Below are positions 53,657-61,727 of a stretch of DNA of 64,000 bases, piece after piece. The notes beneath the pieces were generated by a model. That model was given only the letters and a program-made list of their open reading frames with translations, was not told the origin of the DNA and did not search any database. Position 1 is the first letter of the stretch; each line of letters begins with the position of its first letter. The position numbers were made by a program, and so were the translations under genes. This DNA is from Paraflavisolibacter caeni (GTDB lineage Bacteria > Bacteroidota > Bacteroidia > Chitinophagales > Chitinophagaceae): assembly GCF_025628885.1 (NCBI RefSeq), contig NZ_JAOTIF010000021.1:1-64000 (forward strand), read 5' to 3'.

Positions 53657-54460
53657 GTGAAGAAAATATTCATCATTATTGGCCTATTGACAGGCTTTAT
53701 TGTATTGACGGAAGACGCTACAGCCCAGAAAACTGCTAAAGAAAGCCGCCGCGAAGAAAAGAAAAAACGCGCTAATGCCATTACCAAGCAGGAAGAAGAA
53801 GGTGTGCTCAACTATGTAAAGGAAAATGCTTTTGGTCTGCAGTTGCGAACAAATGGTTATGGGCTATTCTATGAAATCGGTCGAATGAGATCCCCTCGGT
53901 TTACGAATATTTACTCTTTGGAGTTGACCGAAATCCAGGACCCTAAAGAAGAAAAAGTGAGCAGTGGTACGGGATTTCTGCTGGGTAACTCTTATAAATT
54001 TGGAAAAATTAATAACTTCTACGCTGCCAAATTGGGTTTTGGCCAACAATATATTTTCGGGCAAAAAGGGAATAAAAATGGTATCGCCGTAATTGGCTCT
54101 TTTCAGGGAGGCTTTTCTATGGGATTCCTGAAGCCATATTACTTACAGATAGTGGACAATGGTGCCAATCGGGAAATTAAGTACACGCCTGAAGACTCAG
54201 AATTATTTTTAGATTATAGCAGTATCCAGGGTAGTGCTGGGTTTACAAAAGGGTGGAGCGAAGTGAAATTGAAACCTGGAGCCTATGCCAAAACAGCCCT
54301 TCGTTTTGATTTTGGTGGTTATAATGAGTCAATTACCGCTGTAGAATTAGGTATGTCGGTAGAGGGTTATGCTGATAAAATTGAGATGATGGCCCTTAAA
54401 AGCTCGCATAGTTTATTTTTTCAGGCGCATTTTGCCATGGTTTTTGGCGGACGAAAGTGA
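53657..54460 (+). CDS. Secreted outer-membrane beta-barrel-like protein
   Basis: 267 residues from a GTG at 53657, which begins a signal peptide (VKKIFIIIGLLTGFIVL, ending DATAQK). A charged linker (ESRREEKKKRAN) follows, then alternating strands rich in Gly and aromatic residues (GFLLGNSYKFGKINNFYAAKLGFGQQYIFG) and a C-terminal FFQAHFAMVFGGRK. No specific family recognised; it is likely an outer membrane protein of unknown role. A terminator follows at 54498. Confidence 0.75.
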   Translation: MKKIFIIIGLLTGFIVLTEDATAQKTAKESRREEKKKRANAITKQEEEGVLNYVKENAFGLQLRTNGYGLFYEIGRMRSPRFTNIYSLELTEIQDPKEEKVSSGTGFLLGNSYKFGKINNFYAAKLGFGQQYIFGQKGNKNGIAVIGSFQGGFSMGFLKPYYLQIVDNGANREIKYTPEDSELFLDYSSIQGSAGFTKGWSEVKLKPGAYAKTALRFDFGGYNESITAVELGMSVEGYADKIEMMALKSSHSLFFQAHFAMVFGGRK

Positions 54461-54497
54461 ATATCAGACAAATCGGGTTATATTTGTATATAATCGA

Positions 54498-54522
54498 AAG
54501 CTGGCCTGTGAGCCAGCTTTTT
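54498..54522 (+). terminator. Rho-independent terminator after the beta-barrel gene
   Basis: AAGCTGGC and GCCAGCTT form a perfect 8-bp stem with a 6-base loop (CTGTGA), then five T. It ends the beta-barrel transcript 37 bases after the stop. Confidence 0.85.
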
Positions 54523-54566
54523 GTTAATGAATAATTGCCGGCTCATTTTTGAAAATCATTGTAGTT

Positions 54567-54574
54567 TAACTTTG
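54567..54574 (+). promoter_or_regulatory. Candidate promoter of lipA
   Basis: TAACTTTG followed by CACC matches TAnnTTTG, 67 bases before the ATG; TTG at 54549 is a possible -33 but the 15-base spacing is short. It lies after the terminator at 54498, so lipA must have its own promoter near here. Confidence 0.5.
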
Positions 54575-54641
54575 CACCCTTATTCCTGTTTTCAGTACAA
54601 AAGAACTGGAGCATGAATGGTGAACATTTGAATTGAAAATT

Positions 54642-55559
54642 ATGATTGAACTTCCTGTAGTACCTGATGTTTCTGCGGAAAATAAATTGAAAAAACCTAA
54701 TTGGCTCCGCGTAAAGCTTCCTATCGGTGAAAGCTATAAACACGTGCGTGGCTTGGTTGATACACATAAATTGCATACCATTTGCGAGAGTGGCAATTGT
54801 CCAAACATGGGTGAGTGCTGGGGCGCTGGTACCGCTACTTTTATGATCCTTGGAAATATTTGTACCCGCAGCTGCGGTTTTTGTGCCGTAGCCACAGGTC
54901 GCCCGGAAGCAGTTGATTGGGACGAACCCCAAAGGGTTGCAGAAGCCATCCATCTGATGAAGGTGAAACATGCTGTGATTACTTCGGTTGACCGGGACGA
55001 GCTGAAAGACGGCGGTTCTACTATTTGGCATAACACCATTAAAGCGGTAAAAGCTTTAAACCCAAATACAACCTTGGAAACGCTAATTCCCGACTTTAAG
55101 GGGAAAAAAGAAGATATTCAAAGAATTATTGATGCCGCACCAGAAGTGGTTTCTCATAACATTGAAACTGTTGAACGTCTGAGCCGGCAGGTAAGGATTC
55201 AGGCCAAATATTGGCGCAGCATGGACGTGATCAGGACCTTGAAGGAAGGTGGCATGCGTACGAAAAGCGGCATAATGCTGGGTTTGGGTGAAACCAAGGA
55301 AGAAGTCGTACAAACATTAAAAGATTTATTCAATGCAGGCTGTGACGTAGTTACTATTGGCCAGTATTTGCAGCCTTCTAAAAAACATTTGCCTGTTCAG
55401 CGTTTTGTTCACCCGGACGAATTTGCAGAATACCGGGAAGTTGGTTATAGTTTAGGTTTGGATTATGTTGAAAGCGGTCCCTTAGTTCGCTCTTCATATC
55501 ATAGCGAGAAACATGTGATTGCCGGTTTAGGACAAAAAGAATGGAAAAAGCAGGACTAG
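54642..55559 (+). CDS. lipA: Lipoyl synthase
   Basis: 305 residues from ATG 54642. The auxiliary cluster cysteines are C48, C53 and C59 ([12 protein letters not shown]), the radical SAM cluster cysteines C74, C78 and C81 (CTRSCGFC). It inserts sulphur into octanoyl groups on lipoyl domains. Single gene with its own candidate promoter and a strong terminator. Confidence 0.97.
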   Translation: MIELPVVPDVSAENKLKKPNWLRVKLPIGESYKHVRGLVDTHKLHTICESGNCPNMGECWGAGTATFMILGNICTRSCGFCAVATGRPEAVDWDEPQRVAEAIHLMKVKHAVITSVDRDELKDGGSTIWHNTIKAVKALNPNTTLETLIPDFKGKKEDIQRIIDAAPEVVSHNIETVERLSRQVRIQAKYWRSMDVIRTLKEGGMRTKSGIMLGLGETKEEVVQTLKDLFNAGCDVVTIGQYLQPSKKHLPVQRFVHPDEFAEYREVGYSLGLDYVESGPLVRSSYHSEKHVIAGLGQKEWKKQD

Positions 55560-55612
55560 CCCTTAGGTATTTACCTGAACAGCACTATTAAATATTATTA
55601 TTTTAAGTTATA

Positions 55613-55647
55613 ATAACCAGTAGATAGACCTACTGGTTATTTTTTTA
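55613..55647 (+). terminator. Rho-independent terminator after lipA
   Basis: AATAACCAGTAG and CTACTGGTTATT form a perfect 12-bp stem with a 6-base loop, then a run of T. Confidence 0.9.
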
Positions 55648-55743
55648 ATATAATACCGATGCTGTTGGTATACTGATTTGAGTAGACAGGCCAAAGCAAC
55701 CAAAGTGGTTTACAAACGTATTATAGTTATGTAAACACATGTT

Positions 55744-56121
55744 ATGAAAACACATATTATTCGGCCTTGGCTGAATGCCGTTTTAATAATCTTTTTTATT
55801 ATTTCAGCCTGCAGTAAAAGTGGTGATGGATATGGTGGAGGTAGCAATAATCCGCCCAGCAATAATAACAATAATACTTCTTCTGTAAGCATGGGAAGCT
55901 CAAGCTTTTCGCCTGCCTCTATAACAGTGAAGACCGGTACTACTGTTACCTGGACCAATAATAATGATATGCTACATACTGTAACCGCAGATGACGGTAG
56001 TTTCAATAGCGGAGATTTGGCATATACTAAAACCTATTCTCATACTTTCAGCCAGGCAGGTACATTCCACTATCATTGCGCCTATCATGCAAACATGAAA
56101 GGAACAGTTATGGTTAATTAA
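55744..56121 (+). CDS. Cupredoxin (plastocyanin/azurin-like) lipoprotein
   Basis: 125 residues. Lipobox near ISAC, then a Gly/Asn-rich linker, then a blue-copper domain: MLHTVT and the C-terminal HYHCAYHANM supply His, Cys, His and Met for a type 1 copper site. It is a small periplasmic or surface electron carrier. Co-directional with the next lipoprotein gene, 25 bases away. Confidence 0.92.
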   Translation: MKTHIIRPWLNAVLIIFFIISACSKSGDGYGGGSNNPPSNNNNNTSSVSMGSSSFSPASITVKTGTTVTWTNNNDMLHTVTADDGSFNSGDLAYTKTYSHTFSQAGTFHYHCAYHANMKGTVMVN

Positions 56122-56146
56122 TAAAACTAATTACACATTAAGCTTT

Positions 56147-56551
56147 ATGAAAATAGTTAAACTAAACTTCTGCTTAAATCTCTTTTTTGTACTCGCCATT
56201 GTTTTCTCTTCCTGTTCTCGCCAGAATGATGAAGATCCTTTACCCCAGGCGGGTATTCAAATTACAACACCTGTTGAAAATGCATTGGTGCGATTTGGCG
56301 AAACACTTTTAATTAAAGGAACGGCAACTGGAAATGCAGAATTGCACGGTTATGAAATAGCAATCCGTAAATTAGGTGGAACTAACCTTTACTTTCAGCA
56401 TTATCATGGCCATGATCATACTATAAATATTGATGAAAGCTGGAAAAATACACTTAATGAAACTGCGGATATGGAAATTGTTGTGAGTGCAATTCTGGAT
56501 CATGAACAACATAAACAGAACAAAATTGTTCGATTTAAGATTCAGAATTAA
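56147..56551 (+). CDS. Small lipoprotein, DUF4625-like
   Basis: 134 residues with lipobox FSSC at about residue 22-25. The following beta-rich domain (ITTPVENALVRFGETLLIKGTATGNAELHGYEIAI) resembles DUF4625 or an Ig-like fold. A His-rich loop (HYHGHDH, DHEQHKQ) could bind metal; together with the cupredoxin upstream this hints at a link with copper or another metal. Function unknown. Confidence 0.75.
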   Translation: MKIVKLNFCLNLFFVLAIVFSSCSRQNDEDPLPQAGIQITTPVENALVRFGETLLIKGTATGNAELHGYEIAIRKLGGTNLYFQHYHGHDHTINIDESWKNTLNETADMEIVVSAILDHEQHKQNKIVRFKIQN

Positions 56552-56558
56552 TTCACTA

Positions 56559-56628
56559 AAAAGGCACCAGGTGAAAGAAACAATGATCATATAGTAATTG
56601 ATCACAGTTATTTCACCTGGTGCCTTTT
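56559..56628. terminator. Long bidirectional terminator between DUF4625-like gene and mqnE
   Basis: AAAAGGCACCAGGTGAAA (56559-56576) and TTTCACCTGGTGCCTTTT (56611-56628) pair perfectly over 18 bp. The 34-base loop holds a second palindrome, TGATCAT to ATTGATCA. It stands between convergent genes and has A and T on either end, so it can stop both. Confidence 0.85.
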
Positions 56629-56652
56629 GGTTGTAGATAATCAGGTTGTATA

Positions 56653-57786
56653 CTAAAACTCCTGTATCACATTATATAAGGTATCGCGTTCTACTGGTTT
56701 ACGGGATACCTGTTTGATCAGGGTTACTATTTCTTCTGTAGTCATGGATGGTGTTTGCTCTTCTGCACCGGCCATGGAATAAATTTTAGTTGTATCATCT
56801 ATAGTTCCATCAATATCATCTACACCAAAAGCAAGTGAAAGTTGTGCATTCTTACGCCCAAGCATAGGCCAGTATGCTTTCAGGTGTGGAAAGTTATCCA
56901 GGTATAAACGGGCAATGGCATACATCTTCAGATCTTCGACAAGACTTATTTCCTGAACATGGCTCATGTCATTATCACCATTGCGGAACTTAAGCGGTAT
57001 GAAAGTATTGAAACCTCCGGTTTTGTCCTGCAGGTCACGCAAGCGGCGCATGTGGTCTACCCGTTGACTGTAATTTTCAATATGCCCGTATAGAATAGTG
57101 GCGTTACTATGCATTCCTAACTGATGAACAGTTTCATGAATATGAAGCCATCCCTCTGCATCTACTTTATCAGCACAAATTTGTTGGCGGATCTCTGCGT
57201 CAAATATTTCAGCGCCTCCACCTGGAATTGATTGCAAGCCTGCTTCCTGTAATATCTTCAAACCTTCTTCAACACTTACTTTTGCTTTGCGGAACATATA
57301 GTCCAATTCAACAGCAGTAAATGCTTTGATGTGCAGGTCTGGGCGAAGTTCTTTAATTCTGCGCAGGAGATCGGCAAAGTAACTAAGGTTCATTTTGGGA
57401 TGCACCCCGCCAACTATATGCACCTCTGTTTCTGGTTTACCTTCATATTTCCTCACGATGTCCAACATTTGCTCGATGCTGAGTTCCCAACCTTCTTCTC
57501 GGTGAGCATATAGTCGCGAATAAGAACAAAAGTTGCAGGTAAACAGGCAAACATTTGTTGGTTCAATATGAAAGTTGCGGTTAAAATAAGTGTTATGGCC
57601 ATGTAATCGCTCTCTTACATAATTGGCCAGTGTTCCAACGTATCCGAGACTAGCTTTTTCAAATAGGAGTAGGGCATCTTCATCGGTTAACCTTACGTTA
57701 TTGATTACTTTTTGGCCTATTGCTTTTAATTCTGAAGGCTGATTTTCCACTAAGACTTCAACAGGTTCTGTACTTATTGATACCAT
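56653..57786 (-). CDS. mqnE: Aminofutalosine synthase (menaquinone biosynthesis)
   Basis: 377 residues, radical SAM. Cluster cysteines C80, C84 and C87 in CLFTCNFC. VHIVGGVHPKMNLSYF, IKAFTAVELDYMFRKA and SIPGGGAEIFDAEIRQQICADK are characteristic of MqnE rather than MqnC. It makes aminofutalosine from 3-[(1-carboxyvinyl)oxy]benzoate and SAM. Shows that this organism uses the futalosine route to menaquinone. Confidence 0.93.
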   Translation of the reverse strand: MVSISTEPVEVLVENQPSELKAIGQKVINNVRLTDEDALLLFEKASLGYVGTLANYVRERLHGHNTYFNRNFHIEPTNVCLFTCNFCSYSRLYAHREEGWELSIEQMLDIVRKYEGKPETEVHIVGGVHPKMNLSYFADLLRRIKELRPDLHIKAFTAVELDYMFRKAKVSVEEGLKILQEAGLQSIPGGGAEIFDAEIRQQICADKVDAEGWLHIHETVHQLGMHSNATILYGHIENYSQRVDHMRRLRDLQDKTGGFNTFIPLKFRNGDNDMSHVQEISLVEDLKMYAIARLYLDNFPHLKAYWPMLGRKNAQLSLAFGVDDIDGTIDDTTKIYSMAGAEEQTPSMTTEEIVTLIKQVSRKPVERDTLYNVIQEF

Positions 57787-57855
57787 ATTAAAAAGTAAAA
57801 TATTGCAGGATTGGTTCTAATGAATTGAAAGTCCTGCTCTTGTACAATAATCCGG

Positions 57856-57863
57856 CAAAATTA
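57856..57863 (-). promoter_or_regulatory. Candidate -7 element of mqnE
   Basis: On the minus strand TAATTTTG followed by CC, 70 bases before the start codon, matches TAnnTTTG. No good -33 box is evident. Confidence 0.4.
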
Positions 57864-58032
57864 CTGGAATAACATTAAAAGGCCTTTTTAATCTCTATTG
57901 ATTATTATCACTTCCTATTTCTTTAAATAAGAGCATAAACTTAGCATTTCTGGATTTGATCTAAAGCTTGGAGGCTCAATACCTAAAATCCTTATCTTAA
58001 CGCACCTTAAATAATCTTAAAAGTAAAAAATA

Positions 58033-59316
58033 ATGGATATTAAAAAACGCCTCACTATAATGAACTTTATGGAGTTCTTTGTCTGGGGGGCTTGGTTGAT
58101 TACAATTGGTGCTTATTGGTTTCAGAATAAGCAATGGAAAGGCGATGACTTTGGGAGTATTTTTTCTACAATGGGCGTTTCTGCTATTTTTATGCCTGCC
58201 GTTATGGGCATAATAGCCGACCGGTGGATAAATGCTGAAAGGCTTTTAGGATTATGTCATTTAATAGGTGCTGTTATCCTTTACTTTATTCCTCAGGTAA
58301 ATGACCCTGGAACCTTCTACTGGGTTCTGCTGTTATATATGCTTTTTTACATGCCTACTATTTCCCTGGCAAATACTGTTTCTTATACAGCTTTGGTAAA
58401 AAGAGAAAGAAATATTGTAAAAGACTTTCCTCCAATTAGAGTGTGGGGTACAATTGGATTTATTGCTGCTATGTGGACTGTAAGCCTATTGCATATTGAA
58501 ACATCGGCAAAACAGTTTTATGTCGCAGCAGCCGTATCATTTTTATTGGGCATCTATTCTTTTACACTTCCAAAATGTCCGCCTGCTGAAAGAAGAGAGG
58601 CTAATCAATCCTGGATTGATATATTTGGTTTGCGTGCGTTCTCTTTATTCAAGGATTATAAAATGGCTTTGTTTTTCATTTTTGCAATGTTGCTGGGAGC
58701 AGCTCTGCAGTTAACAAATGCCTATGGTGATACTTTTTTACACGACTTTGCCAAAATAGATATTTATAAAGATACAATTGCAGTGAAGTATCCCGCCATC
58801 ATAATGTCTATTTCTCAGATTTCTGAAACTCTATTTATCCTTGCCATCCCATTCTTTCTCCGGCGATTTGGCATCAAGCAAGTAATGCTCATAAGCATGT
58901 TTGCATGGGTGCTAAGGTTTGGGCTATTTGCCTATAGCAATCCCGCTGATGGCTTATGGATGATCATATTATCCTGTATAGTTTATGGGATGGCGTTTGA
59001 CTTTTTCAATATTTCTGGTTCTCTGTTTGTTGATACGCAGGTGAAGCCTGAGATCAGGGCAAGCGCTCAAGGCATTTATATGATGATGACCAATGGCTTT
59101 GGAGCTTGGCTCGGAAGTAGGTTAAGCGGTATCGCTATTGCCAAATACTTTACGAATAGTAACAATGAATTGAACTGGCAAGGCATTTGGACAGCTTTTG
59201 CCATATATTCATTGTTAGTCGCCTTGTTATTTGCCATATTATTCCGGTATAAACATAAGCGCCCTTCTGACAAGGAGATAGAATTAGCAGAAGCCTTGGA
59301 GATGACACCACGTTAA
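58033..59316 (+). CDS. Nucleoside permease of the NupG/MFS type
   Basis: 427 residues with twelve predicted membrane helices. The N-terminus (MNFMEFFVWGAWLITIG) and the segments LPTISLANTVSYTALV-like and GIIADRWI mark the nucleoside:H+ symporter family. It probably imports nucleosides, in line with cytidine deaminase elsewhere in the window. A symmetric terminator follows. Confidence 0.9.
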   Translation: MDIKKRLTIMNFMEFFVWGAWLITIGAYWFQNKQWKGDDFGSIFSTMGVSAIFMPAVMGIIADRWINAERLLGLCHLIGAVILYFIPQVNDPGTFYWVLLLYMLFYMPTISLANTVSYTALVKRERNIVKDFPPIRVWGTIGFIAAMWTVSLLHIETSAKQFYVAAAVSFLLGIYSFTLPKCPPAERREANQSWIDIFGLRAFSLFKDYKMALFFIFAMLLGAALQLTNAYGDTFLHDFAKIDIYKDTIAVKYPAIIMSISQISETLFILAIPFFLRRFGIKQVMLISMFAWVLRFGLFAYSNPADGLWMIILSCIVYGMAFDFFNISGSLFVDTQVKPEIRASAQGIYMMMTNGFGAWLGSRLSGIAIAKYFTNSNNELNWQGIWTAFAIYSLLVALLFAILFRYKHKRPSDKEIELAEALEMTPR

Positions 59317-59330
59317 TTAAATAATGAATA

Positions 59331-59373
59331 AATAAAAAAGTCCCGGTTCTCATATATCCAGGACTTTTTTATT
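59331..59373. terminator. Bidirectional terminator after the permease gene
   Basis: AATAAAAAAGTCC (59331-59343) pairs with GGACTTTTTTATT (59361-59373). The permease gene and the converging lipoprotein gene both end here. Confidence 0.85.
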
Positions 59374-59423
59374 TATTATTATCGTAGAAAGACAGTCTCT
59401 TTGAGACGGACTTGTATTAACAA

Positions 59424-61191
59424 TTAATTGGTCCGTTTAATTCGAAAATTACAAGTAATTGGGAATAACCTGTTTAAGGAGTCCCTTTTCAAATTACCAG
59501 TAAAGTTTCCTGAGACATAAGCCCCCTTTGCTCCATATTCTGTGACATTCACAAAAATGGAATCTTGCATTGTATATTGTTTCCCTTCAACTGAAATACC
59601 TGAGGTATAGATGTAATACCTGCCAGTAGTGGCAGTGCCGTTAAATTTAAAATAAAAGTCCTGCCAACCTGGAGTACCGCTTGTAAAGGATTCTACATAG
59701 GTAATATTGCTATTGCGGTAGCAAGCTAAACTATCCCCTGGCCTTACTAAAGTATAGTTGGTTCCATCCAAATTGTATTTAATAAATTCACTGGCAGTGG
59801 CGCCGCAAGCCTTCAGTGATACCGTATGGTTTGATCCTCCGGATAGCGAAACTTTAACCGAATCTGTGAGTATGCTCGTACTGTTGTCAAAACCGGAAAT
59901 CGTTGCCTGGCCTAAATTGTTGCTACAGGTTATTACAGATGTTGAATAATTTCCGTTGGTCACTTTGGTTCTGTAATTAGCCCCATTGATGAAAATATTG
60001 ACAAATCCTTCTGTTACTGGTTCGTCATTACAGTTCTTCATAGTTCCGGAGAAATTGATAACTGTATTTCCCTTACTTGGAACCGTGATCGTTTCAAAGT
60101 TGGTGTTGCCGCTGAATGGTCCAATGGGAAGGCTTTGAACTATCTGGTTGCATTTATTATAAATATTTAATTGCAGCTTTTGATTGGCTGGTATTTTACC
60201 CGAAACTTTTCCGTTTATATCTGTATACCCCGAACCGGAAGTTGAAGCTGAATCACCCTGCATTCTAATCTCCACTTTTGTTTGGGGAAGAAGTTGTTCA
60301 TTTTCATCCATAATGACGGCTTCAAAATTTATAAGGGGATATGGTTTGTCTACATTCCAGAATGAAAAGTGAGAAACCTTACCTATATAATTATTGCCTT
60401 GTTTGGTTGCAGATCCTTCTTCAGCCCATAGACCTTTTGCCTCATCAAAATACCAAAGGGGTATTGTTGGTGAAGCCTGGGCCAGGAGAGAAGCTGGGAT
60501 TGGGAAAGTTAAAGTAGCCGTTTTACCTGCTGCTAATTGAAGCTGCTCTCCTCCGGAACCAGACAGTTCCACCACCAGCATTCCAAATGATTGTAATGCA
60601 CTTTCCTGGTTATTGGTGGTGATGCCACGAAGGTCTCCTGGCATAGTAGCAGAAAAATTTACAGCAGAAGGATTGATAAAATGTGCTGCAACTGTCACTT
60701 CGCCTGCGTATGCAATTTGGGTGGCACCATTGATAATGCTGTTGGTTTCAAATAAAACCGATCCACCATTGGGAACCGTAATTGTCCCTCCGGCAGCAGC
60801 TACAAACTTGCCTGCAGTTTTTTTGGGAATGAGCTCAATTTCTGCAAAATGAGTGCTATTGGGTTTAGTAGCTATTGTTCGCGAACCTAAAAAGTACCCC
60901 TGTTTAACCACCTTTATATATCCGGTACTGCTATTCAACCTGATGTTCGTAAAATGAAAATTACCATCGATATCAGTTACAGTATTAGATTCACCTGCAG
61001 TTACTGATGCTCCTTTTACTGGAAGCCCATTTTCATCTAGCACTCGGCCTGAAACATTCGTGGTAATTATTTCTGCAGTTTTGGGAAAGTGGATTTCTTG
61101 CTGGCAGGAATAAATAATACTGGCAGGAATAAATAATAAATAAGCAGATGCTTAGCATCAATCCAATAGTATAGGCAAGTCTTTGTTTCAT
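59424..61191 (-). pseudogene. Lipoprotein with carboxypeptidase-regulatory-like domain, frameshifted by a 19-bp duplication
   Basis: An intact frame of 539 codons runs from 61043 to 59424, starting MLDENGLPVKGASVTAG in the middle of a carboxypeptidase-D-like domain and carrying further beta-sandwich domains (GGSVLFETNSI, SHFSFWNVDKP). It lacks a signal. The missing start is at 61191: MKQRLAYTIGLMLSICLFIIYSC, a lipoprotein signal with lipobox YSC. Between them an exact 19-bp tandem repeat (61101-61119 and 61120-61138) shifts the frame. Removing one copy gives 582 codons with QQEIHFP after the Cys and the domain start NVSGRVLDENG in frame. The present sequence is off unless a slip restores it. 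Surface protein of unknown ligand. Confidence 0.85.
61101..61138. repeat. Exact 19-bp tandem duplication
   Basis: CTGGCAGGAATAAATAATA occurs twice in a row without mismatch. It lies just after the lipobox codon of the pseudogenised lipoprotein gene and is not a multiple of three. Loss of one copy by strand slippage would restore the gene. Confidence 0.95.
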
Positions 61192-61230
61192 AAACAGTGG
61201 AATTGGCTTTTTGTAGATACCACAAAATAA

Positions 61231-61261
61231 AAAAACTGTTTCGCAATAGAAACAGTTTTTT
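61231..61261 (-). terminator. Terminator after trxA
   Basis: AAAAACTGTTTC and GAAACAGTTTTT form a perfect 12-bp stem with a 6-base loop; on the minus strand the run of T follows 22 bases after the trxA stop. Confidence 0.85.
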
Positions 61262-61282
61262 ATAAAAATGATCCGTTATTGA

Positions 61283-61603
61283 TTAGGACATATGTGATTC
61301 TATTTTCTTAACAAAGTTTGACTTTGGCTGTGCTCCTACCAATTTGTCCACAACCTGGCCGTCTTTAATGAAAAGAATAGCAGGAATGCTAGTGATACCA
61401 TAGTTCATGCTTAACTGGGGGTTTTCATCAACATTTACCTTACCGATATTCACTTTGCCTTCATATTCTTTCGATAATTCCTCAATTACTGGACCTATTG
61501 CACGACAAGGACCGCACCATTCTGCCCAAAAGTCAATAACGGTTAGTTTATCGGAACTCAATACTTCATTCTGAAAATTAGTGTCTGTGAATGCTTTTGC
61601 CAT
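61283..61603 (-). CDS. trxA: Thioredoxin
   Basis: 106 residues. Redox site C30-G-P-C33 in WAEWCGPC, cis-Pro in TSIPAILFI. It reduces disulphides in the cytoplasm and supplies ribonucleotide reductase and peroxidases. No signal peptide. Preceded by a candidate TAnnTTTG box at 61643. Confidence 0.96.
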   Translation of the reverse strand: MAKAFTDTNFQNEVLSSDKLTVIDFWAEWCGPCRAIGPVIEELSKEYEGKVNIGKVNVDENPQLSMNYGITSIPAILFIKDGQVVDKLVGAQPKSNFVKKIESHMS

Positions 61604-61642
61604 GATTATACAGTTTTAATGTTCAAACTTGATTTCTGCCTG

Positions 61643-61650
61643 CAAATATA
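61643..61650 (-). promoter_or_regulatory. Candidate -7 element of trxA
   Basis: TATATTTG on the minus strand, followed by CAGG, matches TAnnTTTG and lies 40 bases before the start codon. It sits between dnaE and trxA, so trxA can be transcribed on its own. Confidence 0.5.
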
Positions 61651-61727
61651 AATCCAACAATCGGTTTATGCTTTGTTGGCAGTTTTAGCGTTCAGTGTGT
61701 CAGTTGTACTTTAACTATTTTACCAAT

